From the NCBI RefSeq assembly GCF_014066305.1, contig NW_023501186.1, positions 1 through 26,226 on the forward strand: DNA of 26,226 bases, given 5' to 3'. Positions 1-11,512 of this stretch are shown piece after piece. Each line of letters starts with the position of its first letter. Positions within the stretch are counted from its first letter, which is position 1. The notes under the pieces are model-generated. The model ran no database searches. It saw nothing but the letters and a program-made list of their open reading frames with translations, and had not been told where the DNA came from. The position numbers and the translations under genes were made by a program. This DNA is from Letharia columbiana (Eukaryota > Ascomycota > Lecanoromycetes > Lecanorales > Parmeliaceae).

Positions 1-382
1 CGCTAGTTGATGCCAGCATAAATGTTGTGTTCCACTTTACGCGTTTAATTCCGTACATGCGAGTAGCAAAGCACAGATGATTATCGGTATACCTTCTCAA
101 CAGTAAAACTCCAAGACTCCTCCTCATTCTCATTGTCTTGCCTTTTAATAAGCTTCACCTGAGCTTGCTACCCTGACCTGCGACTCTCTTGTTCTGTTGA
201 ACCTCACTAAAAGCCGCCATGATCATGGACACCGTAAATATTCCTGCTATCTCAGTGGCAAGCCTCTCGCGACCCCGAGAATGCCCACCGTGAAGCCAAA
301 GCTTCAAGATCCACCATACTTCCTCAGAGGGAGGGCAAGGGCTCTCCAACCAGCGCTGCTCTTCAACGGCGCTTAAACAACC
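1..382. other. Left-edge intergenic / SEN1 upstream region
   Basis: I see no supportable gene here. The short open frames have no recognisable protein character. The stretch directly precedes the proposed SEN1 start at 383 and presumably carries its promoter and 5' leader. I see no convincing TATA box or other defined site. Confidence 0.5.
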
Positions 383-3300
383 ATGGCGGTGTATTTGAGT
401 AAGCTCCAGTACGTATCCCAGTGCCCGAAGGTGTCCAAACGACTCACTGTCACCTCACTGACGACTTGAACTTTGACTAGAGAGCTGAAGAATCTGCCTC
501 CTGAATTGCACTGGTTTTGCAGCATATACACACCCACTGCCCCTGATCTGAACCGCGTGAAAATCGAGCATCCGATTGGTGAGAGTGCTGACCTCCGAAG
601 AGAGCAAGCATGTGAGTGCTTAATGCTCTTCTCCTTCGACGGTGATGATGCGCGGCGCATTCAAGAAGAGCTTGGGGCCCGGATCGATGAACAATTGGGA
701 AGATGCGATGCATGTGTCATAGCATACTACAAATCTCGACAGCGACTGGTTGAAAATCTGAGGCAGTAAGTGGTACACAGAAGACCTGGAACCTCGGAGG
801 GACCATTGCAATGCTAATGCTGGTAGTCTCCACACCGAAGAGGACGTGGGCGCTTTAATCGATATATTCAATACCCGAGACATCGACCGCATCAGGCGCG
901 GGCTGGACGGTGCGACTCTAAAATTGGAAGCGACTGATCCCTCAAGTCGGCACAAGGACGTCCTAGAGCTCCCCTCCCAGCTTGCCCTTTTCGAAGCTCT
1001 GTGTTGTGAAGCCTTCTTCGCCGATAGGTCTCTTCTAGAAGAGCATTTTCAGCTTCCTTTTACTTTAGTGCAGACGAACAGGAGACTGAGAATTACGCAG
1101 TATGTACCAGGCGCAACGACTTTCCTGTTCGACACGAACCATGAAAGGTGGACCTGGGCTACCCATACTTGGTCGAAGTATAAGACCATACCCTCAGAGG
1201 AGGATTTCGACTTTGCCCTACGAGACCCGCTTCTGTTGAACATGCGGCTGTGTCTTGGACCTGATGTGGACATGACGATGCTCCAACGACTATGGTACGG
1301 CGTTGGCCTGATTATCAAAAAGCTCGACAACAATCTAGTAACCCATTCCCTTCGTGCCTTGGATATTGACGTTTTCCGGCTCGCTTTAGAAAACCTCAAT
1401 CATGACATGGAAGGATTACGCTATTTAATCCAAACAATCAGGAGCTTGCTGGAGCTCGCACCAAAGGATTTCTGGGACTCAATGGGCACAATCTCGCCAA
1501 CCGCATTCATCGAGCAGGTCTTCAACAACCCACAATTTGACAGATTCATAATGGAAGCCGACGAAGACGAAGAATATGAGTCATCTGCGCTCAAGGACAT
1601 GCTCGCTTGGATCAGACCTTTCATGACCTCTTTAGAGACTGTGCATCAGGCTGGAGCATGTCGTTCCCTTGGCTTTCAGCTGTTGGACAGATTGCAAGCA
1701 AACATGTTTCCGGTACACGCGAGGGCAGAGTGCAAACGAACAGGATTTGCGACCTTGGGCTGGACGCTGATCAATTGCAACAAGGAGGGTGCTACACTGA
1801 GTCCAACGGGTCGAATTGTAGCCGCTGAGACGTTGGAAGTAACTAGCGCGTACATCAAAGAGATCATCGAGATACCTTCCATGCCTACTGACAACAAGCT
1901 CCATGAACACTGCGCAGATACCTGTCTGAAGATTGTCAAGGTTGCTCTCGCGTTGGAATGCAAATCTTTGAAGACGGATCAAGAGGCTTTGAAGCAAAAC
2001 AAAGAAGTCTCGGATGGATATGCGTCGTACTCCCCAGCCATTTGGGACGCTGTAGTTCAACATCTCGACCGTGGCAATGTGGCCGTGGCTAAGGCAGCTC
2101 TGGTCGGCATCAACGATCTCACGGGGCTCGAAAAATTCAAGGTGAACGTGGATGAAAACCCCAAGGTGAAAGCAGACGAGATTTACGCCAAAGCCAAAAG
2201 CGGATTCAACGTCAAATTCGGCCGCCTCACACATTTGGTATGTCAAATCTTGGAGCGTATCAATGACTTTGGCCCAAGCGATCTGGATAAGCTCTTCCGC
2301 CACTCTGACACGGCTACTGCATTGGTTGCATCGCTCTTCTCGCCGGATGCCAACCTATACGAAGCAGGAGTCAATCTCATCAAAAGCATCAGCTCCGAAT
2401 CAGCTCGGAAGGAGGCCATTGGCCACTTACTCAAGACCTTCCTCGAGACGACACTGAATGCATTCTCTTGGTCTATCCGTCGCATTGCACGTAATCGGAC
2501 ATTTGCTTCTTGCCCCCGCATGTTGAAGACCTCCTCCGATGTGCTTGACATCCTCTGCGACTCTCAACACGGCTTACTCCGAACCCGTTCGCTCACCGGC
2601 ACACCCGAAACCAAAGCGCTGGAGAACTTCTGGGAATGCCAGTGGGAAGGTCTGAGAGTGATATACGAGACGACGGAGGATTGGAGTCGGGCGAGAGTTG
2701 CTGATTCCAATCTACTCAAGGAGTTCTGCAGAGATACCATGCAATTCTCGGAACGATTTTTCGACCAGTACAGCGTCTTCGCAACTGCGATTGATTCTGC
2801 AAATCCCGTCAAGCAGGAGGACGGTACCACCGGAGCCCAGGAAAACAAAGCCGGCAAGGGCCTTCTGGAGCATCCCGCTCGGATCATGGAAGCAATGAGT
2901 AAATGGCTAAGACTACGTGATCTTTTCCTCGTGGAAATCTCGGTAAAGCTTACCCACAAAGTCTTGGATCGACTGACGGACTTGTCCATGACCCTTGCTG
3001 AAGGACCCTGCAATTTCCTGGAGCAAGTGATCAACAATGGACCTCAAGGAAGGACACACTTGAAACCACAGGAGAAAGCCGAGCTCGCAAGAGCGTTGGA
3101 GTCAAACCTGGGTCGTACGGTTGCCTTGGCAGATACTGATGGTGAACAGTCTGGACCCGTGTCGGATCGTAGCCAAGAGCAGTCCCTAGCTGTCAAGAAG
3201 AGAATCAAGGCGGGGGTTATTGACTTGGATGCTTGGAGGTCCAAAGCCAAGTCATCTCAGCCCGTCGTCGAGGTATCTGACGATGAATTTGGCGATTCCG

Positions 3301-6300
3301 ACATCCTGGACCAGGACCTCTTATCCGTCAGTCGCTCTGCGGAGTTGATGAAGGGCATGGAGGCCTCGATCGCTGCGAGCAGGAAACCAACAGAGACTCG
3401 GGATCGCAAACCGTCTACCGTCCCAACGCGGGAGAAGAAAGCCCTCAAGGGGGCCAAGGCAGTCGTCGCATCTGACGCTGACCGCGCTCTCTTCCGCGAA
3501 AAGCGTGAAAGAGACCGAGAAGCAAAGAAGCAGCGAGATGCCGAGACACTGGCCATGGTCAAGAAGAAGGCCGCGGTTGGCAATTCCGGACAAACTTTCG
3601 GGGAAGGCTCGGGCTTGGGCAGCCTCGGCGTGAAAGGCAAGGATCACGCCCCCAAGGCGTCCAGTATGATGTTATCCTCGGGCTCAGAATCCGAATCAGA
3701 CAACGATCTGGATCGAGAGCTCTTCGGCCCCAAACCGTCGAGACTCCCTGATGTGGTCCGAGAATATCAAGCTGCCAGAGCCATACAAGCCAAATACAAG
3801 GGACCGATCAAGAAGACAAGGCAGGTCAGGTCTGCCAAAGATATGCGTGCACGATTGGCACCCGACCTCACGGCTCTCCATAAGACTATCCTCGGCTGGG
3901 ACTTTTTCCACAACGGCGACTTTCCCCCAGGCACCGAGAGGCAGGACTACAGCTTAGTGACAAACAGCTTTCGAACCCCCACCGATTATCAGAATACCTT
4001 TGAGCCCCTGCTAGTCCTCGAAGCGTGGCAGGGATTCTTGAAGTCGAAAGAAGAAGGCAATTTCAAGACCTTCGAAATCAAGGTAGCAAATCGCATGACC
4101 GTCGATGCCTTTCTCGAAGTCAGTACAACTATATCGATGGCTGAAGGTAAGGAGCTTGGGATCGGTGAAGCCGACGTAGTATTGATGTCAAAACATCAGT
4201 CACCTACAGCTGAAGCCCGGCAAGCGCATTGTCTTGCCCGCGTCTTCAAGATCAGTCGGAAGAAGTCCACGATGGAAATAACGTACAGGGCGAACGTGGG
4301 CAACGGCCTAGTGGCCTCGATGGTACCTAATTCCACGTTATACGGTGTCAAGGTTTCGTCCATCACACCGTTGGAGAGGGAATACGGTGCTTTGCTGGGT
4401 CTCAAGTATTTTGATCTTTGCGATGAGGTGATTAGAGCGAGACCATCGCCACTGCTCGAGTACTCAGAAAAACACTTGGGACCCCTCGTAGCGAATTACA
4501 GTATCAACATTGCACAGGCCAAAGCTGTTAAATCAGCTGTTGACAATGATGCCTTCACTCTCATCCAAGGGTATGTTGATGTATGACACTTTGCCGCGCT
4601 AGCAGCCGCTAATACTGTGGCATAGTCCACCAGGCTCAGGCAAGACTAAGACAATAGTGGCAATTGTCGGTGCACTGTTGACCGGTAGTTTCGCTGATAA
4701 AGGCGTGCCTATTGCTCGTCCGCAGAGCAACAGTGGAAACGTGCAGCGCAACGGCAACGGGGCTGCCTCAAAAAAGCTACTTGTCTGCGCTCCAAGCAAT
4801 GCGGCAGTCGACGAGCTCGTCATGAGGTTCAAGCAAGGCATTAAGACAGCCGAGGGAAACTCACAGACTCTCTCAGTGATTCGTCTTGGCCGTAGCGATG
4901 CCATCAATACCAACGTTCTGGACGTGACGTTGGAAGAGCTCGTTAACGCAAAACTCAATGTCGCTAGTGGCAAGAAAACGGGGACCGGAGACGAGATCCA
5001 CAAGATCATGATGGGACACAAGTCCACAAGCGACCAACTTCATAGTCTTCGGACAGTGGTGGACGGACTCAAAGCCAGCGGAATGCCGGTGTCCGCAGAG
5101 CAGGATCGCGAATTTGAAGTGTTGAAGAGAAGGAAGCAACAGCTCAGTAATCAGATCGACGTGGCTCGAGACAGCGGTGATACGGCCGCCAGAGATGCAG
5201 AGATGAGCAGGCGGCGTGTACAACAAGAAGTCCTTGACGGTGCTCATGTGATCTGTGCTACACTGAGTGGCAGCGGTCACGAGATGTTCCAGGGCCTGAA
5301 TATTGAATTCGAGACTGTCGTCATTGATGAAGCCGCCCAATCAATCGAGCTCAGCGCGCTGATCCCTCTCAAGTACGGATGCTCCAAGTGCATCTTGGTG
5401 GGCGACCCCAAACAATTGCCGCCGACAGTGCTTTCGAGAGAAGCTGCACGATTCCAATACGAGCAGAGTCTGTTCGTCCGCATGCAAGCCAATAGTCCCA
5501 ACGACGTCCATCTTCTGGATACTCAATACCGGATGCATCCGGAGATCAGTCTTTTCCCTAGCAACGCTTTCTACGATGCTAAACTTCTGGATGGACCAGA
5601 CATGGCCAAGCTGAGGACAAGACCCTGGCACCAGAGCAAGATCCTCGGACCATACCGCTTCTTTGATGTGCAAGGTACCCAGCAAAGTGTTCCGCGTGGT
5701 CACTCGTTGATCAATATCGCGGAAATCGAAGTGGCACTCAAGCTATTTGAGCGTCTGATTACCGACTGCAAAGGCTACGAATTCAAAGGAAAGATTGGGA
5801 TAATCACCCCTTATAAAAGCCAGCTGCGGGAACTTCGCTCTCGGTTTGCCCAAATCTATGGTGACTCCGTGCTGACCACTGTGGAGTTCAATACTACGGA
5901 TGCGTTTCAAGGACGCGAGAGCGAGGTAATCATTTTCTCCTGTGTTCGGGCATCCTTTAGCGGCGGCATCGGATTTCTGTCGGATATTCGGCGAATGAAC
6001 GTGGGCATTACACGAGCCAAATCATCGCTATGGGTCTTGGGCAATTCCCAATCTCTGATACGGGGGGAGTTTTGGGGCCGCTTGATCCAAGATGCAAAGC
6101 GTCGAGACCGTTACACTAGCGGTGACCTGGTAAGCCTCTTGAAGAAACCGTTGTTACAATTGGACTCGGCCATGCCTACCGGAAAGAAAGATTCACCGGT
6201 GACGAGTGCTAGTCCTTCAGATGTCGATCACGATATCGAGATGATTGACGCACCAGCCTCCAGCGCTTCCACCGCTGCAAGACGCCGCAGCTCAGTCGTT

Positions 6301-7308
6301 GCAGATTCACCAGTCCACAGCAGACTGTTCAATGATGCCGCGGCGATGCCGTCGAAGCCTGCCGGAGGAGCGAACGGCCTGAATCCACTTGAAAATTGCC
6401 AGAAGTGTGGCAGTTTTGCACATTTTACCAGTCGTTGCGACAACCCAGACGCCGCGAACATGAGCCCAAACAAATGCTATCGCTGCGCCGGCTCCGACCA
6501 TGTAAAAGCCTCCTGCACAAGGGACCGCTGTCTGATTTGCGGTGTATTTGACCATACCCAGAAGACTTGCAGCAGTACGGCGCCTTTGTCGAAGAAAGAA
6601 AAGGAACGGCTTACCAAGACCGAGGCGGACCACAAATACCTTTTACAGCGTTTGCCAGAGATCCGGCGGAAGAGGCAAATGGGGTCCCATGGCATGCAAG
6701 TACCTGTTGTACGGAGTACGGCTGAGACACCAGCACCTGATAATATTGGTCCAAATCGCCTAGGGCGAACTCAGCACATTGGCGAGAAAAGGAAAAGAGA
6801 ACGTTCTCCGCCTTTAGACGCTCCCAAGGGACCTGAGTCAGCACGTGGGCCCTTCGGACTGAGTCAACAAGATGCACCCAAACGACCATCGAACGGCGAC
6901 CAACCGCTATCTAGGCTACCCAACGGAAGCCATAGCAGGAATCGAAATGGCACTTCATCACATTCCACTTTGCCTCCCAGGCCATCCAACGCGCCATCGA
7001 AGAGCCCCAATCTTCCTCCAAGGCCAGCGAACAATGCGCCAAGCTCGGCCACGCCGAACAGTATTGCGGCTGCGGCAGGACCAAGGCAAGTCGACAGAAT
7101 CAACGACCGGTCCGGGAACCTCAACGTGGCATCAGGAGTGGTGCGATATTCTGGACAGTCAACGCGTCCGGGGAACGGCTCGAGTCAAGTGATCAAAGCG
7201 GAAGAGGTTCCTACAATTAGGCCACCTCTCCCTCAACAACATATAGTTCGACCACCAAAGAAGAAAAGAGACGCGGATCCTTTTATTAGGCCCAAGAAGA
7301 GGCTGTGA
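383..7308 (+). CDS. SEN1: Helicase SEN1 (superfamily 1 RNA/DNA helicase), four exons
   Basis: Inferred exons are 383-408, 481-765, 827-4570 and 4626-7308, giving about 2245 aa, close to yeast Sen1 (about 2230 aa). The introns (409-480, 766-826, 4571-4625) start GTACGT, GTAAGT and GTATGT; GCTAAT branch points are clear in the second and third. The last intron splits the Walker A codons, and splicing restores LIQGPPGSGKTKT near residue 1350. The large N-terminal helical region (about 100-850) fits the Sen1 N-terminal domain. A charged acidic/basic linker (about 880-1080) contains DRELFGPKPSRLPD. Helicase motifs follow in order: Ia (VCAPSNAAVDELV), II (VIDEAAQSIELS, about 1586), III (VGDPKQLPPTVLS), IV (LDTQYRMHPEISLFP), V (TTDAFQGRESEVIIFSC) and VI (RRMNVGITRAKSSLWVLGN). 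Three CCHC zinc knuckles (about 1942-2007) precede a disordered tail ending in a basic, NLS-like stretch (PPKKKRDADPFIRPKKRL). In yeast, Sen1 terminates noncoding RNA transcription with Nrd1/Nab3 and resolves R-loops in the nucleus. The 26-nt first exon is the least certain part; the helicase identity is secure. Confidence 0.95.
6397..6594 (+). other. Three tandem CCHC zinc knuckles at the SEN1 C-terminus
   Basis: Within SEN1, three Cys/His clusters follow the helicase core. The first is CQKCGSFAHFTSRC, the second CYRCAGSDHVKASC and the third CLICGVFDHTQKTC. All fit CX2CX4HX4C spacing, typical of single-stranded nucleic-acid-binding zinc knuckles. A Lys/Glu-rich segment (KKEKERLTK) follows directly. 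That they add RNA binding to SEN1 is inference from the motif. Confidence 0.85.
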
Positions 7309-7898
7309 TTGCCTGCCTTTCGATTCGAAGAGACGCTGTCTTATTGCTTACTGTTTCGTTTCAGCGCTGCATCTTGCAAGGCGTCATGTAGATAAATGCC
7401 TTGCTAGGCGTCAGTATGCTGGTCACATACTACAGTATGAGCGGGCGTTTTCGGGGCGCAGTTGGTGCAAGCCGGCTAGCGGCTCCTTTACATGATGCAA
7501 ACCATGGGGGTATTGTCCTGGCGCCGGCTCGCAACCAAGAATTGTTTCAAACAGAGACCCCTTCTTGAGCCGCGTGGATTGAGGTTTGTGGCAATCCGAT
7601 ACTGCGGCGATTTCTTACCTCTATTCCCCTTCTTCCCATCTTGTGCCTTGCTGATCCTTTGCTGCCTTCTTGCCCCAATGAATGTACTGAACTACCTCGC
7701 CCCTTGCATGAATGCATATGCAACCTACCCACTTTCTTCTCTGGCAGACTTCTCGTGATATTTTTGAAAACCCGGCACTAGGACTGAACACCTTACTCCG
7801 ATCCCGGCCCCTTGCTAATTTAAGGCCGAGGGTTAAAAGCCGTCTCACACACAACTTTCGAGCATTTAACAACTCGTCACATCTCCGACGATTAGGTT
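7309..7898. other. Intergenic region between SEN1 and the 861-aa gene
   Basis: This 590-bp stretch holds the SEN1 3' end and the presumed promoter/5' leader of the downstream gene. From about 7618 to 7750 the plus strand is pyrimidine-rich, a common feature just upstream of fungal transcription starts, and ends at a possible 3' splice site (ctggcag). A 5'-UTR intron is therefore possible but unproven. The short open frames here overlap on both strands and do not look coding. Confidence 0.45.
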
Positions 7899-10484
7899 AT
7901 GATGGATTCCAATCTGCACATTGATCCAGCGACTTTCCGATTTCCAGACCCGCCGCAAAGCAGCATTGACGGAGACTCGCCGCAGCTGCATCCAAAGCGC
8001 CATTTCCCCAAGGGATCCACGCGACTCCAGCCACGAAATGCTGGCTTCATTCACAACTTGGAGGCGACGAGGTTGAACAAACAGATATGCGAGGCGAGGA
8101 GGTTGAACAAACAGATATGCGAGGAGCTTGTCAAGGGTCCTCCAAGCGCGACTGGGGACGATAAACCACCACCGGAGCATCGCAAGCATTCACTCAAGAC
8201 AGTTTTCAGTTCGCGCTCTAAACGCAAGTCTTCGAAAGAGAATAAGATGCCAATTGCGATACACAGGACTTCAGATGGTCGCAAGTATGGACAGATCCTT
8301 TCAAGACAAATATACGATAGCAGTGGCAACGCATCAACCTACCGGGTTAATGAAAGCAGACGTCCTATGGGCTCTCCTGCGAGTGAAGGCCAACGAAGGC
8401 ATCCCCCAGCTCCTTTGGATCTCGTTGGGGATGTCAATTCGATCGTTCATCAAGTCAATGCGACCCAGGAACCGGTACATGAGCGTTCGGCCCACAGGAG
8501 CCTTGAAAGTGAAGAAGCTAAACATCGAATGTCACCTTACCAGACCGTTGGATTTCCCGATCCTACCTCCGAAAGTCTCGGAAACAGAGTTCTCAGGGAC
8601 AGACTGACGAACGGAAACACCGCACCTGGACGAAACGGACCCATCGAACCCAAGCCATTGACCGAAGCAGCAACCGTGCAATCGTCACCAAGAAAGAGCA
8701 CCACTGATGACTCTCTCGGTTTATTGAGGGACCTTTCTCAGATACTGTCCCAAGGCGAGACGACTACTTTGACTGTAGGTGCTTCTCAAGTCCCAGTACC
8801 AGAAGCTGAGTACCAGCCAAGAGTCCGCGACTTTGCCGCCAATGGTCCGGCACCATTTTCGCGTGTTCGCGCGGTCATTCGGCGCAGATCACGCAGTCCA
8901 GCCAAGAAAACGGGCAAACAGACAGAAGCTCCAGTCGCGCCAGACGGATCTTGGGATGCCGTCACTTGTGAAGGTCAATCAGCAAAACCACTGAATCGGA
9001 GTCCCAGTCGCATCATCCTTCCCCCAATGGTTTTCAGGGGACCTGCCAGACCTCTAACGCCACCGTTGCCCATGACCCAAGAGCAGGTTCCAGGGACCAA
9101 GACATCACCCGTCATCAACTACCATTCCAAGGCGCCTTCCGTTGTGTCCGCCGAATCCACTGCAGAAGACATCCAATCAGATGCCTCATCCGGCGTTGTA
9201 TCTAATGCCCAAAGCGCCGTCTTCGTCAAGGTACCACCTCAGCCCGGGCCTGCACCTCTCACGCCGTTGCCGTCTTTGCCTGAAGGGCTCGACAGCTTCG
9301 GCCCAGCGACACCGAGAGCCAGTCATTCAAGCCGGAGGTTAGCAAGCCCAGAGACCTCGCCCCCGAAGGTACCACCGCAAAAGTCACCTACCAGATCCCA
9401 ATACAAACTGTACCCTTCCGTGGACAGCAGCCCACCCAAAAGACCCGGTTCGCCGGTTAGGATGAATGCAGCGACTGAAACAGAGCAAGAGATGTCTCAG
9501 CCGTTGCCGCCACTCCGCTCGAAGAGACGCGGCATCTCGTTTCCGCGGTTGGATCACTTGCCCACAAGCCTGAGCGTTGGCACACCAGACGAGCTAGAAC
9601 AGCTGAAGAAAGAAGGAGCAGAGAATACCCGAAAAAAGAAACATCGAGACTTAGCTCGCATGAGGTCTCACGAGGCAACGATTGAAGCGGTCGAACCGGT
9701 CACTCGGAACACAGTGAACGATCAGAGGTGCCATGAAGGGGTCGCGGAGCTACCAAGTCCACGAGATTCCTACAACTATGCGCTCTTCGAACTTAAGCAC
9801 AGAACACAGCACTCTCAAGTCAGCAATCTGAGCGCGACGACGACACTCCAATATCGCGACAGCAGCACGCTTTCTCAAAGGCTCTCTCCGATCATCATAG
9901 TCGCTGAGCAGAAACCCGTTTCCCCAGTCCAGCGAGCACCATCCCAAAAGTCACACTTCGGCAGAAATAGCATGGACGAGCATCCGCGGGGTTTCAAAAC
10001 AAATGGCTTCTATCCTGTGCCGCCTCATCTAGCGTCTCCGACTCTGCAGGGACCGGAGGATGAGAGCAAAGTACGCCCAGTGTCGTCCCATTCGCTGCCG
10101 GTTCCGCGCCCTGTTGCTTCCCGGGTACCGACGCCCCACCTGTCTCCTCTCTTGCGAAGACGCTCGCATCGCTCCTCAGATCACTCCTTGATCCATGAAA
10201 TGAGCGGTCTCGAAGAGCGACTCTCCGCTATGGAACGGAAGAACGCCATGCTCGAGAGTGCATTTCTGGCTGTGATTAACACGTCTGCGGCTTGCGGTGG
10301 TAGTCGAGGACTGAATGGAATGGAAGGCACGGATGGGGATAGCTCCATTGGTTTGTCGGGTAAGGACTGTGATCGGTCAAGTGGGACGAGTGGGACGGGG
10401 AGCTTGTATGCAGGGCTGGAGAATCTTTTGGCACTACATAGTGGCAATGCGGGTGCCAGGTGGAGCACTTCCAGCGGACCATAG
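7899..10484 (+). CDS. Unrecognised Pro/Ser-rich, largely disordered protein (861 aa)
   Basis: A single uninterrupted frame begins ATG ATG (MMDSNLHIDPATFRFPDPP) and ends at 10484. I do not recognise a catalytic or named domain. The protein is rich in Pro, Ser, Arg and Lys with many SP/TP sites (RRRSRSPAKKTGK near residue 330; SPSRIILPP; TSPPKVPPQKSP), so it is probably disordered and phosphorylated. Residues about 55-74 hold a duplicated 10-aa unit around RLNKQIC. Near residues 763-797 a short amphipathic helix (EMSGLEERLSAMERKNAMLE) followed by SAFLAVINTSAACG looks like a coiled coil; it is the likeliest folded, conserved part. The tail is Gly/Ser-rich. It lies 590 bp downstream of SEN1 on the same strand and converges on the dehydrogenase gene (166 bp between stops). 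A scaffold, cytoskeletal or nuclear role is possible, but no function is assigned. The length and codon pattern make it a credible real gene. Confidence 0.8.
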   Translation: MMDSNLHIDPATFRFPDPPQSSIDGDSPQLHPKRHFPKGSTRLQPRNAGFIHNLEATRLNKQICEARRLNKQICEELVKGPPSATGDDKPPPEHRKHSLKTVFSSRSKRKSSKENKMPIAIHRTSDGRKYGQILSRQIYDSSGNASTYRVNESRRPMGSPASEGQRRHPPAPLDLVGDVNSIVHQVNATQEPVHERSAHRSLESEEAKHRMSPYQTVGFPDPTSESLGNRVLRDRLTNGNTAPGRNGPIEPKPLTEAATVQSSPRKSTTDDSLGLLRDLSQILSQGETTTLTVGASQVPVPEAEYQPRVRDFAANGPAPFSRVRAVIRRRSRSPAKKTGKQTEAPVAPDGSWDAVTCEGQSAKPLNRSPSRIILPPMVFRGPARPLTPPLPMTQEQVPGTKTSPVINYHSKAPSVVSAESTAEDIQSDASSGVVSNAQSAVFVKVPPQPGPAPLTPLPSLPEGLDSFGPATPRASHSSRRLASPETSPPKVPPQKSPTRSQYKLYPSVDSSPPKRPGSPVRMNAATETEQEMSQPLPPLRSKRRGISFPRLDHLPTSLSVGTPDELEQLKKEGAENTRKKKHRDLARMRSHEATIEAVEPVTRNTVNDQRCHEGVAELPSPRDSYNYALFELKHRTQHSQVSNLSATTTLQYRDSSTLSQRLSPIIIVAEQKPVSPVQRAPSQKSHFGRNSMDEHPRGFKTNGFYPVPPHLASPTLQGPEDESKVRPVSSHSLPVPRPVASRVPTPHLSPLLRRRSHRSSDHSLIHEMSGLEERLSAMERKNAMLESAFLAVINTSAACGGSRGLNGMEGTDGDSSIGLSGKDCDRSSGTSGTGSLYAGLENLLALHSGNAGARWSTSSGP
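8061..8120 (+). repeat. 30-bp in-frame tandem duplication (two units)
   Basis: Units 8061-8090 and 8091-8120 differ at one base (gaggcgacga versus gaggcgagga, both followed by ggttgaacaaacagatatgc). Thirty bases is a multiple of three, so it duplicates ten residues (EATRLNKQIC, then EARRLNKQIC) without breaking the frame. The near identity suggests a recent event or ongoing homogenisation. Confidence 0.95.
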
Positions 10485-10650
10485 GGAGTAGTACAGCTTG
10501 GAAAAGTCGATTTCGGCTTGGGATCAGGCAAGTTAAAGTTGGCCGGAGAAGACGCATGTGCTGATAGAACCGGTAACTCGAAGAAATCAAAGCTGTCTTC
10601 GTTACCCTTCCCTCGTGTCATCTGCTTCAACCACTTTACTATTGGCCCCA

Positions 10651-11512
10651 TCAAGGCGGTATCTCCTTTCCCTCCCAGTCCCAGCATTTGCCCCTCCCGT
10701 CCAACCCGGCATCGTTCACAACTTGTATCAACTTTTCGGCGGCAAACTCAGGCGTAAACAACTTCTCCTTTGGCGTGCTTCCCCAAAACTCCTCACTCAA
10801 CCCTGTCTGCACAGTGCCCGGATGCAAACTCACACACATCGCGTTCTCCCCACATCTTTGCCTTAGATAGATATCTATGCTTTTCGCGATGGAATTGACA
10901 GCAGCTTTGCTTGCACGGTAGCTGTACCATCCACCAAGGCTATTATCACTTATGCTACCCACTCTCGCAGACATCAGGGCAAGGACAGCGGAAGCAGGGA
11001 GGTGCGGGATGGGTTCGAGGGTCGTGGAACGGCGGGGTAGAAGAGGCGAAAAGTGCTTTGAGAGGAGAAGGGGACCAAGCGTATTGATTTGGAAAGTGGA
11101 GAGGGCTTTGGCATGGTCGATTTGGGAGGGGGACTTCTCGGGATGAAGGATGCCAGGGATGCAAAAAGCGAGGCGGAGGTAACTGGATGAGAAACGGGAT
11201 TTGCAGTGGGATGCCGCTCTAGAGATGGTGCTTTCATCTGACGAAAATGGTCAACGGGAATTTCGAGATCGGTAGGAACATTGGCGAAATTGTACCAGTC
11301 ACATCGAGCTTCAGCACCTCAAGCCTCTGCTTGTCCACGTCGAGGCCATTCAGTATTTGCTCGTTGGTCATTTTCACATCTTTTCGTGCTGTTGCAATGA
11401 CGGGCAGATCTGTGGTCTTGAGCAGGCGTCTGGCGAGCTGGAGACCAATGCCACGAGAGGCAGGAGATACCAGGAGCCAGGGTTTTGACATAGCAACTGG
11501 CGAGCGATTCAA
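10651..11512 (-). CDS. Short-chain dehydrogenase/reductase (two exons)
   Basis: Exon 1 is 11512-11296 and exon 2 is 11237-10651; the 58-bp intron (11295-11238) starts GTACAA and ends TTCGTCAG. Splicing joins LKLDVT to DESTIS and gives 267 aa (260 aa if the second in-frame ATG at 11491 is used, which fits usual SDR length better and starts MSKPWLLVSPASRGIG). The Rossmann glycine motif appears as SPASRGIG. The catalytic region reads SARVGSISDN, then YSYRASKAAVN (Tyr-x3-Lys). PGTVQTGLS follows the active site, as in classical SDRs. The usual NNAG is replaced by IPGILHPEKSPSQIDHA. This suggests an NAD(P)-dependent oxidoreductase of the C-factor-like subgroup; the substrate is unknown. It is convergent with the 861-aa gene. 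Confidence 0.88.
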
